A stretch of 64,000 nucleotides of DNA, taken from positions 434,001 through 498,000 of the forward strand of contig NZ_JAFBGA010000004.1 of the NCBI RefSeq assembly GCF_016909575.1, read 5' to 3'. Positions 1 to 9,022 of this stretch are shown here, in pieces. Under the pieces are notes generated by a model. That model did not search any database. It was not told the DNA's origin and saw only the letters and a list, made by a program, of their open reading frames with translations. The stretch is from Streptomyces sp. HB132 (GTDB lineage Bacteria > Actinomycetota > Actinomycetes > Streptomycetales > Streptomycetaceae). A program made the translations under genes and the position numbers. The first letter of the stretch is position 1. Every line of letters begins with the position of its first letter.

Positions 1-904
1 CACACGCACGCGCTGGGCGCCCGTGCTCGCCGAGGGTTCCGGCCTGACGCCGGGTGTGGACTTCCACCTCGTCTTCTCCCCGGAACGGGTGCTGACCGGC
101 CGTGTCTTCGCGGACCTGCGCCGCTATCCGAAGCTCGTCGGCGGCATCGACGAGGCGTCCTCACGGCGGGGGGCGGATTTCTACGAGGCCGTGCTCGACT
201 TCGACGACCGTGAGGACCTGCCACGTCCGAACGGAGTCTGGGACCTCGGTACGGCGGAGGCCGCCGAGCTGGCCAAGCTCGCCGAGACCACCTACCGCGA
301 CGTCAACATCGGTCTGGCCAACCAGTTCGCCCGGTTCGCCGACCGGAACGGCATCGACGTCAGGAAGGTCATCGAGGCCTGCAACAGCCAGCCCTACAGC
401 CACATCCACCAGCCCGGCATCGCCGTGGGCGGCCACTGCATCCCGGTCTACCCGCGGATGTACCTGTGGAACGACCCGGAGGCCACCGTCGTGCGCTCGG
501 CCCGTGAGACCAACGCCGCGATGCCCGGATACGCCGTGGACCTGCTGGCCGCCGCGTACGGCGACCTGGACGGTGCCGGGGTCCTGGTGCTCGGCGCCGC
601 CTACCGCGGGGGAGTGAAGGAGACCGCCTTCTCCGGCGTCTTCGGGGTCGTCGAGGCACTGAGGGCCCGCGGCGCGGTGCCGTTCGTCTCCGACCCGATG
701 TACACGGCCGGCGAACTGACCGCGCACGGCCTCGTGCCGCACGCGGGCCAGACCGTCACCGCCGCGATCCTCCAGGCCGACCACGCCGAGTACCGGGAGC
801 TGGCCGCTGCCGACCTGCCTGACGTCCGCGTCCTGGTCGACGGCCGCCGTACGACGGACCCGGCCAACTGGGAGGGGGTCCGTCGCGTCGTCATCGGCGG
901 CTGA
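1..904 (+). CDS. UDP-N-acetylhexosamine dehydrogenase (WbpA/WecC-like), 5' partial
   Basis: C-terminal 300 residues of a nucleotide-sugar 6-dehydrogenase, which oxidises UDP-GlcNAc or UDP-ManNAc to the uronic acid with NAD+ in the cytoplasm. The frame is open from base 2, so the gene begins outside the window; the GTG at 23 is internal. Visible family motifs are FSPERVLTG, the GTAEAAELAKLAETTYRDVN helix that carries the catalytic Lys/Asn region, and VGGHCIPVYPRMYL, which contains the active-site Cys. The C-terminal UDP-binding domain (GVLVLGAAYRGGVKET) is complete. It ends 19 bp from the convergent glycosyltransferase gene, with no clear terminator between them. The neighbouring WbpI- and WbpD-like genes suggest UDP-GlcNAc as substrate in a diacetamido-uronate pathway. 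UDP-ManNAc dehydrogenase is the alternative, because the N-terminal half is missing. Confidence 0.88.
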   Translation, partial: TRTRWAPVLAEGSGLTPGVDFHLVFSPERVLTGRVFADLRRYPKLVGGIDEASSRRGADFYEAVLDFDDREDLPRPNGVWDLGTAEAAELAKLAETTYRDVNIGLANQFARFADRNGIDVRKVIEACNSQPYSHIHQPGIAVGGHCIPVYPRMYLWNDPEATVVRSARETNAAMPGYAVDLLAAAYGDLDGAGVLVLGAAYRGGVKETAFSGVFGVVEALRARGAVPFVSDPMYTAGELTAHGLVPHAGQTVTAAILQADHAEYRELAAADLPDVRVLVDGRRTTDPANWEGVRRVVIGG

Positions 905-923
905 CCGGACGGCCCGCGCCGGA

Positions 924-3056
924 TCAGCCCTCGCCGAGGAGGAACCGGTCGAACCGCTTGCCCACGACGCTCCAGTCCCAGGCCGAGAGAGCGTGCTCCG
1001 AAGCCGGCCCGCCCGCCGCCCGCCAGGACTCCTCGGTCGAGGTGGTGTCCAGGATGCGCCTGGCGGCCTCCTCCGGAGAGCCGACGACCCAGCCCTCGGG
1101 GTACAGGGTCCGCGCGCTGTTCGCCCGCCCGGCGTAGAAGGGCCAGTCGCGGACGACCGGCAGGGCGGCGCTCGCTGCACCCTCCATCAGGCCCACATGG
1201 CATCCTTCGCGCAAGGACGAACTGAGGATCACGCCGATGTCGCTCAGCACACCGGGAACGTCGTCGGTCGGGCCCAGCCGTACCACCGCGCCGGAGGCGA
1301 CGAGAGGTCTCAGCACCCGCTCGAGGCGCCTGCGGTAGTCACCGGTCGCCCTACTGGTCCTCGGGTCCATGTCACCACCCACCAGAAGCAGCCGGTAGCG
1401 CTCGTCGTGCTCACGCACGCGCTTGAGCACGTCCACCGCCCACAGCGGATCCTTGGCGACCTGACTGACGCCGATCAGACCGAGGTTGAACCGGGCTTCG
1501 GCCGGCTTGGGCCGGACGAAACGGGAGAGCTCCATCGCGTTGTCGAGCAGATGGGTCCGCGGTGCGCCGGCGCCGCGCAGATGCGGTACCAGCGACGTGA
1601 CCAGGTCCTTCACGTGCGGTGCCACGAAGACGAGGTCGTCGACGCGGGAGAAGTCCGTCATGTGGGGCCATCTGGTGAACGCCTCGTAGCTGTGCAACCG
1701 CACCACGATGCGGGTGTCGCCGGGATCGATGGTGGTGAGCATCGAGGCGGGGCCGACGGACCAGTCGAGGAACACCGTGTCCGCCCAGTCCAGGTGGGGA
1801 CGCATCAGCCGCTCGACCTCCGCCTGGTAGCCGGTCGTGCCACCGGCCAGCCGGTCCTCCAGCATGAGCCGCGCGGCCCACGAGATGCGGTTGAGCGCCC
1901 TCTGGGCAGCCAGGTCCAGGTAGCGGAGCTCGACCCGCGGATGGTTCTCGTACCGCGAGAGGACGTGGTGGAGGAAGTTGGCGTTGGCGCTGGTGGTGAC
2001 GAGCAGGCGCAGCGGACGGCCGGCGGGAGGGCTCGCAGCGGGGGTCTGCCTGCCCCGGGGCCGGGAGACCGCCCGGAACGCGGTGGAGACCTGGAGGCTC
2101 GCGGTGTGGTCCCGCGCGTTCTCGACGAGCGGCGAGCTCAGCCCGTCCACGTGCAGCATGCGGTGGAAGCAGAGGAACATTGCCCGGTTCAGAGCCTCGG
2201 ACGCGACCTCGTGGTTGCCCTCGGCGTACTGCTCGTCGGCCTGGGCGAGCCGGGCGCCGACCGCCCTGTGGAGGTCGCGGGGGCTGATGCCCTCGGCGAT
2301 CTCCGTCATGACCCCCTCGTCGAGCAGCTTCGCCCGGAGCGAGAGGTCGGGGATCCTGGAGGCCGCCGTCGTGAGCGCCATGGCGGCCCCGCTGGTACGG
2401 CCGGCCCACCGCATGCCTTCCGCGACGTAGCGGGCCGCCGCCACGCGGGCTCTGACCGGCACACCCGGAGCGCTCACCGCCGAACGCCAGAGCCGGGCCC
2501 CGAGGGCGGACCGCATGACGGGACGCGCGGTCGCCGCGCGCATCACGGCGGCCGGGACGGCGTCGACGGAGCGGCGTACGTCCTGCGCGACCGCGCCCGG
2601 AGCCGGAAACACGACCCGGCGCGGGACCGTTTCCCGCTGCCCGCGCCTGTCGAACGCGGTGAGTGCGGCCACGACGCCGAAGTGGGCCTCCGCCGTCGGG
2701 TTGTACCGCGCGAGCCGCCACACGGTGTAGACGGCGCCCGGGTCCAGGGCCACGATGACCTGAGCCCGCAGAGCACGCCGCCGGAACCCCCGGTCCCGCT
2801 GCGACTGCAGCCACACCCGCATGCCGACGGGGGAGGCCTTGGCTCTGCGCCGCACCGAACCGCTCCTGCGGGAGAGCCCCCGGGGCAGCTGATGCACCCC
2901 GTCCAGCGCGATGAGGGACAACTCCTGTGCGACCCGGGCCACGTGGAAGGTGCCGGCCAGGTGGACCCGGGCACCGCGATCACGGAACCGGCCCACCGAA
3001 TCCGCGAGGATGCCGAGCTCAGGCCGCTTGGTGGCGACGAACAGAACCTCCGTCAC
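924..3056 (-). CDS. Large glycosyltransferase, GT-B type (710 aa)
   Basis: Glycosyltransferase, probably acting on a cell-envelope polysaccharide at the cytoplasmic face. The GTG start at 3056 is chosen because it overlaps the stop of the upstream glycosyltransferase by four bases (GTGA), which implies translational coupling; the open frame further upstream is only a shadow of that gene. The C-terminal third has a GT4-like donor domain: NLGLIGVSQVAKDPLWAVDV, a RLLLVGGD strand and a REGCHVGLMEGAASAALPVV segment with the Glu that contacts the sugar nucleotide. The N-terminal part starts with a Rossmann-like strand (TEVLFVATKRPELGILADS) and is followed by about 200 residues I cannot assign. Family members are usually 350-450 aa, so this is a long, probably two-domain protein. 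Acceptor and donor are unknown. Confidence 0.8.
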   Translation of the reverse strand: MTEVLFVATKRPELGILADSVGRFRDRGARVHLAGTFHVARVAQELSLIALDGVHQLPRGLSRRSGSVRRRAKASPVGMRVWLQSQRDRGFRRRALRAQVIVALDPGAVYTVWRLARYNPTAEAHFGVVAALTAFDRRGQRETVPRRVVFPAPGAVAQDVRRSVDAVPAAVMRAATARPVMRSALGARLWRSAVSAPGVPVRARVAAARYVAEGMRWAGRTSGAAMALTTAASRIPDLSLRAKLLDEGVMTEIAEGISPRDLHRAVGARLAQADEQYAEGNHEVASEALNRAMFLCFHRMLHVDGLSSPLVENARDHTASLQVSTAFRAVSRPRGRQTPAASPPAGRPLRLLVTTSANANFLHHVLSRYENHPRVELRYLDLAAQRALNRISWAARLMLEDRLAGGTTGYQAEVERLMRPHLDWADTVFLDWSVGPASMLTTIDPGDTRIVVRLHSYEAFTRWPHMTDFSRVDDLVFVAPHVKDLVTSLVPHLRGAGAPRTHLLDNAMELSRFVRPKPAEARFNLGLIGVSQVAKDPLWAVDVLKRVREHDERYRLLLVGGDMDPRTSRATGDYRRRLERVLRPLVASGAVVRLGPTDDVPGVLSDIGVILSSSLREGCHVGLMEGAASAALPVVRDWPFYAGRANSARTLYPEGWVVGSPEEAARRILDTTSTEESWRAAGGPASEHALSAWDWSVVGKRFDRFLLGEG

Positions 3057-4498
3057 GATGCGGTCCCTCCCGCGACGATGGGCTTCTCCGCGAGGACCGC
3101 CGTGTCCGTTGCGCCTCTGCCCGATGCGCGGTCCGCGGCGAGCTGATCGATCAGCTCCCGTACGGCGGCGCTCATCAGCGCCCTCCGGGTGAACCGGTCC
3201 GCGTGTGCCATCGCCTCCGCGTGGACGGCGTCGCTGGTCCCGACGGCCATGTGCGCCGCGCGGACGAACGAACGGGTCAGGGCCTCCTCGTCCATACCGG
3301 CGGAGCCGGTCCACAGCGGATGGCCGCGGAGGACGTTCGACGCGTCGTGCTCGACCACGTGCGCGGAGACGATGGGCAGTCCCGTCGCCATGTACTCGTA
3401 CACCTTGCCCGAGGTGACGTAACGGCCGCCGATGAGGATGAGGACCAGGGCGTCCCAGCCGGCGTAGACCGAGGCGACCTCCGCCTTCGCGGCGGGACCG
3501 CCGAAGCGGACACCGTCGTCCTCGGCCTGCTTCAGGATCTCGGCGTGGCGGTTGGCCTCGCGCCCGGCGCCGTTGCCGATGTGACCGCGTACCTCGAAGC
3601 GCGCGTTGGCCAGCAGCGGCTCCTGCTCGCGGGCCGCGCGCCAGGCGCTGAGGACCGTTTCGAGCTGCTGGGCGGTGAAGTTCACCGTGCCCAGGTAACC
3701 GAAGACGAGACCGGACCCGGGGTCGGGGCGGTGCGCACGGCCGGGTGAGCTGTCCGCGTCGTAACCGTTGCGTACGACCCGGACCCGGTCGGCGAAATCC
3801 GGGTAGCGCTCGCGGTAGTGCGCGGCGATCGGGTCGTTGACCACCCAGAGGGAGACCGCGTGGTCCAGCATCCTCTGCTCCCAGCGCCCGGGTTCGGAGT
3901 CGCGGGAGAAGGCTTCCACGCCCTCGATCACGTCGATGGACCAGCCGTCGCGGAAGTCCATCGCGTAGGGAACTCGTGCGTCCTCCCACAACCTCCACAC
4001 CGCGGCGAGGTTGACGTAGGGGACGCAGCTCGCCAGGAGGAGGTCCGCACGGTGTTCACGGTGGATGTCCAGCACGGCCTGCTCCAGCGCACCGCGCCAT
4101 TCGCCGAAGTTCGGCTCCGGGAAGGTGCTGGTCTGCCGGACCCGGAGCCGGGCGACCCATTCGTTCGGCCTGAGAGCACGGTCCTCGTCGTAGAGACGGA
4201 TGTCCGTCTCCAGGTCCTCACGTGCCAAGGGCAGTTCGACGACGCGCACCAGCGGGTCGACCTGGTCCAGGAGAGTGAGGTCGACGCCGGAGTCCCGCTG
4301 CCAGGAGTCCCGCGCGATCGTGACGACGGTGACGTCCCAGCCCGCCTCGACGAACTGGTTCGCCGTCTCACGCATGCGGTAGGCGCAGCTCTTCGCAGCC
4401 GGCGGGAAACCGATGGCGAGGTAGATCACGTGGGGCCGTGCGTCTTTCGTGGGCGGCCCGGACCTGGAGGACGCTGACATGACAGATGACGCTAGCAT
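3053..4498 (-). CDS. Glycosyltransferase family 4-type protein
   Basis: GT-B fold glycosyltransferase of 481 aa. The N-terminal acceptor domain begins HVIYLAIGFPPAAKSCAYRM, the usual glycine/proline loop of GT4 enzymes that act on lipid-linked or wall glycans. The second domain has GLVFGYLGTVNFTAQQLETV, and KVYEYMATGLPIVSAHVVEH is the conserved nucleotide-sugar Glu region. An alternative ATG start lies at 4480. Both candidates lack a strong ribosome binding site, so the N-terminal six residues are uncertain. The gene sits 42 bp downstream of the epimerase and overlaps the next glycosyltransferase, so the three are likely one transcript. The sugar transferred is not evident from sequence. Confidence 0.85.
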   Translation of the reverse strand: MLASSVMSASSRSGPPTKDARPHVIYLAIGFPPAAKSCAYRMRETANQFVEAGWDVTVVTIARDSWQRDSGVDLTLLDQVDPLVRVVELPLAREDLETDIRLYDEDRALRPNEWVARLRVRQTSTFPEPNFGEWRGALEQAVLDIHREHRADLLLASCVPYVNLAAVWRLWEDARVPYAMDFRDGWSIDVIEGVEAFSRDSEPGRWEQRMLDHAVSLWVVNDPIAAHYRERYPDFADRVRVVRNGYDADSSPGRAHRPDPGSGLVFGYLGTVNFTAQQLETVLSAWRAAREQEPLLANARFEVRGHIGNGAGREANRHAEILKQAEDDGVRFGGPAAKAEVASVYAGWDALVLILIGGRYVTSGKVYEYMATGLPIVSAHVVEHDASNVLRGHPLWTGSAGMDEEALTRSFVRAAHMAVGTSDAVHAEAMAHADRFTRRALMSAAVRELIDQLAADRASGRGATDTAVLAEKPIVAGGTAS

Positions 4499-4540
4499 GG
4501 TGACATATGCCTATTTGTGATGTTCGTGGTACTCCGCACG

Positions 4541-5644
4541 TCACGCGCGTCGGCCTTTCGCGTCCCGGCCCTCGATGATGCGGACGACGTTCTTCGCCGC
4601 GTGGCCGTCGCCGTAGGGCGTGCCGGGGTCGGCCGTCGGTGCGGCCCGGGTCACCGTGCCGGCCCAGGCGTCCGGGTCCATCGCGTGCGGATCGGGCACC
4701 AGGACGTTCCAGCCGGTGTCCACCGTCTCCACCCACTCCGTTTCGGGGCGGACGGTCGTGGTGGTCCTCCTCAGGAGGAACGCCTCCTTCTGGAGGCCTC
4801 CGGAGTCGGTGACGACGCCGGAGGACGCCAGCACGGCAGCGACGAGGTCCGCGTACGGGAGCGGACGGCCGACGTGGACGGAACCCCGGTCCAGCTCGAG
4901 GCCGTGCTCCTCGGCGCGGGCGACCAGGCGTGGGTGGGCGAGCAGCGCGACCGGAACGGGCAGGCTGGCCAGGGACTCCAGGAGCGCCGCCAGGCGGCCG
5001 GGATCGTCGGTGTTGTCCGGACGGTGCAGCGTGGCGAGCAGGAACGGCCGGGCGGGGTCGATGCCCCCGGGCAGCACGGGCGCGGGGAGCCCTTCCGCGA
5101 GCACCGCGTCCCGGATCCGCAGGCAGATGTCGACCATGACGTCACCGGCCAGCTCCGAGCGGTCGGAGAGCCCCTCCGCCGCGAGGTGGCGCATCGCCTC
5201 CTCGGTCGGCGCGAGGAGGAGGTCCGCGCAGTGGTCGGTCAGTACCCGGTTGTGTTCCTCCGGCATGCGCCGGTTGAAGGAGCGCAGTCCCGCTTCCAGG
5301 TGGGCGACCGGGATGTGCATCTTCACCGCGGACAGCGCGCCGGCGATGGTGGAGTTGGTGTCTCCGTAGACCAGGACCCAGTCCGGCTTCTCCCGTTCGA
5401 GGACCGGGTCGAGTGCCAGGAGCACGGATCCGGTCTGCGCTCCGTGACTTCCGGAGCCGACGCCCAGGTGGACATCGGGGTCCGGGATGCCGAGTCCGTC
5501 GAAGAACACATCCGACAGATCGGCGTCGTAGTGCTGTCCCGTGTGCACGATGAGGTGTTCGTGTTCCGTGTCCGCGAAGGCGGCCGATACGGGTGCCAGT
5601 TTCACCAATTGCGGGCGGGCGCCGACGATGCTGATGACTTTCAC
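4541..5644 (-). CDS. Non-hydrolysing UDP-sugar 2-epimerase, WbpI/WecB family
   Basis: Epimerase inverting C2 of a UDP-N-acetylhexosamine(uronate), 367 aa. The start MKVISIVGARPQLVKLAPV, the VHTGQHYDADLSDVFFDGLG segment and EAGLRSFNRRMPEEHNRVL resemble WbpI, the UDP-2,3-diacetamido-2,3-dideoxyglucuronate 2-epimerase. The WecB/MnaA versions usually read GTRPEAIKMAP. VYGDTNST and the VTDSGGLQKEAFLLRRTT loop that holds the UDP are present. The GTG start at 5644 is preceded by GAAGGG with good spacing. It lies between the acetyltransferase gene (199 bp upstream) and the glycosyltransferases. The WbpI reading fits the WbpD-like neighbour. Plain UDP-GlcNAc 2-epimerase (wecB) remains possible. Confidence 0.88.
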   Translation of the reverse strand: MKVISIVGARPQLVKLAPVSAAFADTEHEHLIVHTGQHYDADLSDVFFDGLGIPDPDVHLGVGSGSHGAQTGSVLLALDPVLEREKPDWVLVYGDTNSTIAGALSAVKMHIPVAHLEAGLRSFNRRMPEEHNRVLTDHCADLLLAPTEEAMRHLAAEGLSDRSELAGDVMVDICLRIRDAVLAEGLPAPVLPGGIDPARPFLLATLHRPDNTDDPGRLAALLESLASLPVPVALLAHPRLVARAEEHGLELDRGSVHVGRPLPYADLVAAVLASSGVVTDSGGLQKEAFLLRRTTTTVRPETEWVETVDTGWNVLVPDPHAMDPDAWAGTVTRAAPTADPGTPYGDGHAAKNVVRIIEGRDAKGRRA

Positions 5645-5843
5645 TGAGCACCCTTCTGCCGGGACAGGTCGATTCCGGGATATCGGGGCAATCGTAGGTA
5701 ATTACGGTGATGGCCGGGTGTGATCCGGCGGTGTCGAGGGCGCGTCGTTGCGCTGCCGTCCGCGTCGGGGACCCATGGGGGAGTGCGTCGCGTCAATCCG
5801 GTAAGGGCTGTGACCCGTTGCGGCCGGACGGCGGGCCTCCCGC

Positions 5844-6440
5844 TCAGCGCTCGGACAGGATGCCGTCCTCCTCGACGTACGCCGCGCCGGACCGTGGGCA
5901 GTCCCAGACCCCGGGCTCGCCCTCGCGCTCCACCAGGCGCACGCCGCTGCGGCCGACCCAGCCGGCCCACCGGGCCGGGACGCCGACCACGAGTGCGAAG
6001 TCCGCCACGTCCTTGGTGACCACAGCCCCGGCCGCGACCATGGCCCAGCGGCCGATCCGCACCGGTGCCACGCAGACCGAACGTGCGCCGAGGGACGCGC
6101 CCTCGGCGATCCTCACGCCGACGGCCTCCCACTCCCCGCCATGCTTCCGGCGGCCCTCGGCGTCGACCGACCGCGGGTTGTGGTCGTTGGTGAGGACCAC
6201 CGCGGGGCCGATGAAGACCCCGTCGCCGAGTTCGGCGGGCTCGTACACGAGCGCGTAGTTCTGGATCTTGACGTTGTCGCCGATGCGCACGCCGGCGCCC
6301 ACGTACGCGCCACGACCGATCACGCATCCCTCGCCGAGCCTGGCTCCCTCGCGGATCTGCGCCAGTTCCCAGATGCTGCTGCCCGCGCCGATCGCGGCAC
6401 TTCCGTCGACCTGGGCGGTGGGCTGGACTCGGTAGTTCAC
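5844..6440 (-). CDS. Left-handed beta-helix N-acetyltransferase, WbpD-like
   Basis: Hexapeptide-repeat acetyltransferase of 198 aa. It is expected to transfer acetyl from acetyl-CoA to the 3-amino group of a UDP-2-acetamido-3-amino-uronate. Repeats such as IGAGSSIWELAQIREGARLG, VGAGVRIGDNVKIQN and LGARSVCVAPVRIGRW build the beta-helix. The NDHNPRS loop and the VGVPARWAGWVG end match WbpD-type enzymes. The GTG at 6440 follows AAGGTGG with suitable spacing; longer upstream readings lose the family start. The last 25 residues after the helix are an extra tail. It probably heads the minus-strand run acetyltransferase-epimerase-glycosyltransferases and is divergent from rplU. No clear promoter was seen on this strand. 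Confidence 0.85.
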   Translation of the reverse strand: MNYRVQPTAQVDGSAAIGAGSSIWELAQIREGARLGEGCVIGRGAYVGAGVRIGDNVKIQNYALVYEPAELGDGVFIGPAVVLTNDHNPRSVDAEGRRKHGGEWEAVGVRIAEGASLGARSVCVAPVRIGRWAMVAAGAVVTKDVADFALVVGVPARWAGWVGRSGVRLVEREGEPGVWDCPRSGAAYVEEDGILSER

Positions 6441-6561
6441 GGGACCACCTTCTGCGGCACGGGTCTTCCGGGAAGCATACGATCTCTGGACAAAAAGCCT
6501 GCCCGTGCGGCGTGTCCCCGGCCGGCCGCGAGGTCTTCCGTCGCTCCGGCCGACGGCCGGT

Positions 6562-6590
6562 TTGACCCCCCGCACCCCTCCCCGTAATCT
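6562..6590 (+). promoter_or_regulatory. Vegetative promoter of rplU-rpmA
   Basis: TTGACC (6562-6567) and TAATCT (6585-6590) are separated by 17 bp, a near-consensus principal-sigma (HrdB) promoter. Transcription would start near 6597, leaving a leader of about 150 nt before the rplU GTG. The remaining 6441-6561 stretch between the divergent genes shows no other clear signal. Confidence 0.75.
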
Positions 6591-6748
6591 TGACCCTCGG
6601 CGTGTTTCTGTGCGCCTAACCCCTGAGCACATCCCTCCCGGTGATTCGTCCCCGGGGGAGGCCGCTCATCCTTCCGGACTGTCGTGGGCCCCGGCCCGTG
6701 CGGGCGGCTGGCATCAGGGGATCCGTTCCGAGTGAGAGAGAGATCCGC

Positions 6749-7069
6749 GTGTACGCCATCGTGCGCAGCGGTGGTCGCCAGCACAAGGTTGCTGTCGGCG
6801 ACATCGTTGAGGTTGACAAGATTTCCACCGCCAAGGTTGGCGACACGGTCGAGCTCTCGACCCTGCTCGTTGTCGACGGCGACGCCGTGACCAGCGACCC
6901 CTGGGTTCTGGACGGCATCAAGGTCCAGGCCGAGATCGTGGACCACCACAAGGGCGCGAAGATCGACATCCTTCGCTACAAGAACAAGACGGGTTACCGC
7001 CGTCGCCAGGGTCACCGTCAGCAGTACACGGCGATCAAGGTCACCGGTATCCCCGCGGCTGCGAAGTAA
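6749..7069 (+). CDS. rplU: 50S ribosomal protein L21
   Basis: L21 binds 23S rRNA in the large subunit. The 106-residue product [20 protein letters not shown] through [19 protein letters not shown] is full length for the family. Translation starts at GTG 6749, the only start that gives the conserved N-terminus. The gene is preceded by a strong promoter and is followed 14 bp later by rpmA, so the two are cotranscribed. In most Streptomyces the RNase E/G gene lies just upstream; here the neighbour is a divergent sugar acetyltransferase. Confidence 0.98.
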   Translation: MYAIVRSGGRQHKVAVGDIVEVDKISTAKVGDTVELSTLLVVDGDAVTSDPWVLDGIKVQAEIVDHHKGAKIDILRYKNKTGYRRRQGHRQQYTAIKVTGIPAAAK

Positions 7070-7083
7070 GGGACTGAGGAGAC

Positions 7084-7341
7084 ATGGCACACAAGAAGGG
7101 CGCATCGTCCACTCGGAACGGGCGCGATTCCAATGCTCAGCGGCTCGGCGTGAAGCGCTTCGGCGGTCAGGCCGTCAACGCCGGTGAGATCCTGGTCCGC
7201 CAGCGCGGCACCCACTTCCACCCGGGCACGGGCGTCGGCCGTGGCGGCGACGACACGCTGTTCGCGCTGACCGCCGGTGCGGTGGAGTTCGGTACGCACC
7301 GTGGCCGCAAGGTCGTGAACATCGTTCCCGTCGCTGCCTGA
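7084..7341 (+). CDS. rpmA: 50S ribosomal protein L27
   Basis: L27 lies at the peptidyl-transferase centre and stabilises tRNA binding. The 85 aa product [20 protein letters not shown] is the canonical bacterial form. There is no Firmicutes-type N-terminal extension that needs cleavage, since the mature MAHKKG start is encoded directly. The ATG is preceded by a GAGGAGAC ribosome binding site. It is cotranscribed with rplU, and a strong hairpin follows before obg. Confidence 0.98.
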   Translation: MAHKKGASSTRNGRDSNAQRLGVKRFGGQAVNAGEILVRQRGTHFHPGTGVGRGGDDTLFALTAGAVEFGTHRGRKVVNIVPVAA

Positions 7342-7372
7342 TCCAGGCAACGGCTGAACGTCACAGCACCTT

Positions 7373-7425
7373 CCGAGGGCGGATCCCAGCTTTCCCGGTA
7401 ATCGGGGAAGCGGGTCCGCCCTCGG
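7373..7425 (+). terminator. Long hairpin between rpmA and obg
   Basis: CCGAGGGCGGATCCC pairs with GGGTCCGCCCTCGG around an inner GCTTTCCC / GGGGAAGC stem, giving about 22 bp of pairing with one bulge. There is no T-run, which is typical of Streptomyces. It may act as a partial terminator that lowers obg expression relative to the ribosomal genes, or as an mRNA 3' stabiliser. Confidence 0.7.
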
Positions 7426-7481
7426 CGCGTTACGTCAAGAGACATCCCCGTATTTTTCCGCAGTACCTGGAGGCACCCACC

Positions 7482-8918
7482 ATGACCACCTTCGTGGACC
7501 GCGTCGAGCTGCATGCCGCCGCGGGTAACGGAGGCCACGGCGTGGCCTCCGTACACCGTGAGAAGTTCAAGCCGCTGGGAGGCCCCGACGGGGGCAACGG
7601 CGGGCGCGGCGGCGATGTGATCCTCGTCGTCGAGCAGTCCGTCACCACGCTGCTGGACTACCACCACCACCCCCACCGCAAGGCGACGAACGGCCAGCCC
7701 GGCGCGGGTGACAACCGTTCCGGCAAGGACGGCCAGGACCTCGTGCTGCCCGTCCCGGACGGCACCGTCGTCCTCGACAAGGCCGGCAACGTCCTCGCGG
7801 ACCTGGTCGGCCAGGGGACCACCTTCGTCGCCGGTCAGGGCGGCCGCGGCGGCCTCGGCAACGCCGCGCTGGCCTCGGCCCGCCGCAAGGCTCCCGGCTT
7901 CGCGCTGCTCGGCGAGCCGGGGGAGAGCCGGGACATCGTCCTGGAGCTCAAGACCGTCGCCGACGTCGCCCTCGTGGGATACCCGAGCGCGGGCAAGTCC
8001 TCGCTCATCTCGGTGCTCTCCGCGGCGAAGCCGAAGATCGCGGACTACCCGTTCACGACCCTCGTCCCCAACCTGGGGGTCGTCACCGCGGGCTCGACCG
8101 TCTACACCATCGCCGACGTCCCGGGGCTCATCCCTGGGGCCAGCCAGGGCAAGGGCCTCGGCCTGGAGTTCCTGCGGCACGTCGAGCGCTGCTCCGTCCT
8201 CGTGCACGTCCTGGACACCGCGACGCTGGAGTCGGACCGCGACCCCGTCTCGGACCTGGACATGATCGAGGAGGAACTGCGGCTGTACGGCGGCCTCGAG
8301 AACCGCCCGCGCATCGTCGCCCTCAACAAGGTCGACATCCCGGACGGCCAGGACCTCGCCGACATGATCCGCCCCGACCTGGAGGCGCGCGGCTACCGCG
8401 TGTTCGAGGTCTCGGCCATCGCGCACAAGGGCCTCAACGAGCTCAGCTACGCCCTCGCCGGGATCATCGCCGAGGCGCGGGCCACGCGGCCGAAGGAGGA
8501 GTCGACCCGGATCGTCATCCGTCCCAAGGCCGTCGACGACGCCGGCTTCACGGTGACCGTGGAGGACGACGGCATCTACCGCGTGCGGGGCGAGAAGCCC
8601 GAGCGCTGGATCCGCCAGACCGACTTCAACAACGACGAGGCCGTCGGTTACCTCGCCGACCGGCTCAACCGCCTCGGTGTCGAGGACGCACTCCGCAAGG
8701 CGGGTGCCCAGGCCGGTGACGGCGTGGCCATCGGTGCCGAGGACAACGCGGTCGTCTTCGACTGGGAGCCGACCATGGCCGCCGGTGCGGAGATGCTCGG
8801 CCGCCGTGGCGAGGACCACCGCATGGAGGCTCCGCGCCCGGCCGCGCAGCGCCGCCGCGAGCGCGAGTCCGAACGTGACGTCGCCCAGCGCGAGTACGAC
8901 GAGTTCGACCCCTTCTAG
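7482..8918 (+). CDS. obg: Obg family GTPase
   Basis: Essential GTPase bound to the 50S subunit. In Streptomyces it was linked to the onset of differentiation through GTP levels. The 478 aa product has the glycine-rich Obg domain (about residues 1-158), then the G domain with [11 protein letters not shown] (from residue 166), [16 protein letters not shown] (G3), NKVDIPDG (G4) and the [11 protein letters not shown] region (G5). An OCT domain follows at about residues 345-420, and the C-tail is acidic and arginine-rich. The ATG at 7482 gives the standard start [20 protein letters not shown]. It is normally followed by proB; here about 7 kb of wall-polymer genes separates them. Confidence 0.98.
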   Translation: MTTFVDRVELHAAAGNGGHGVASVHREKFKPLGGPDGGNGGRGGDVILVVEQSVTTLLDYHHHPHRKATNGQPGAGDNRSGKDGQDLVLPVPDGTVVLDKAGNVLADLVGQGTTFVAGQGGRGGLGNAALASARRKAPGFALLGEPGESRDIVLELKTVADVALVGYPSAGKSSLISVLSAAKPKIADYPFTTLVPNLGVVTAGSTVYTIADVPGLIPGASQGKGLGLEFLRHVERCSVLVHVLDTATLESDRDPVSDLDMIEEELRLYGGLENRPRIVALNKVDIPDGQDLADMIRPDLEARGYRVFEVSAIAHKGLNELSYALAGIIAEARATRPKEESTRIVIRPKAVDDAGFTVTVEDDGIYRVRGEKPERWIRQTDFNNDEAVGYLADRLNRLGVEDALRKAGAQAGDGVAIGAEDNAVVFDWEPTMAAGAEMLGRRGEDHRMEAPRPAAQRRRERESERDVAQREYDEFDPF

Positions 8919-8926
8919 CCGTCGCG

Positions 8927-8957
8927 CCGGGTGCCCCCGCCACGCGTGGGCACCCGG
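8927..8957 (+). terminator. Terminator after obg
   Basis: Perfect 10 bp stem CCGGGTGCCC / GGGCACCCGG starting nine bases after the obg stop codon. Confidence 0.7.
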
Positions 8958-9022
8958 GCTCGGCCGGCGAACAGCCAGGTAGGGGCCGGTGCGGCGGCCT
9001 GGTGATGTGCGGATTGCGTAAA

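Noticed and set aside
3057-3998. Open minus-strand frame extending the 924-3056 glycosyltransferase upstream
   Set aside because: It reads Arg/Gly-rich sequence out of frame over a genuine glycosyltransferase gene; the GTGA overlap gives the real start.
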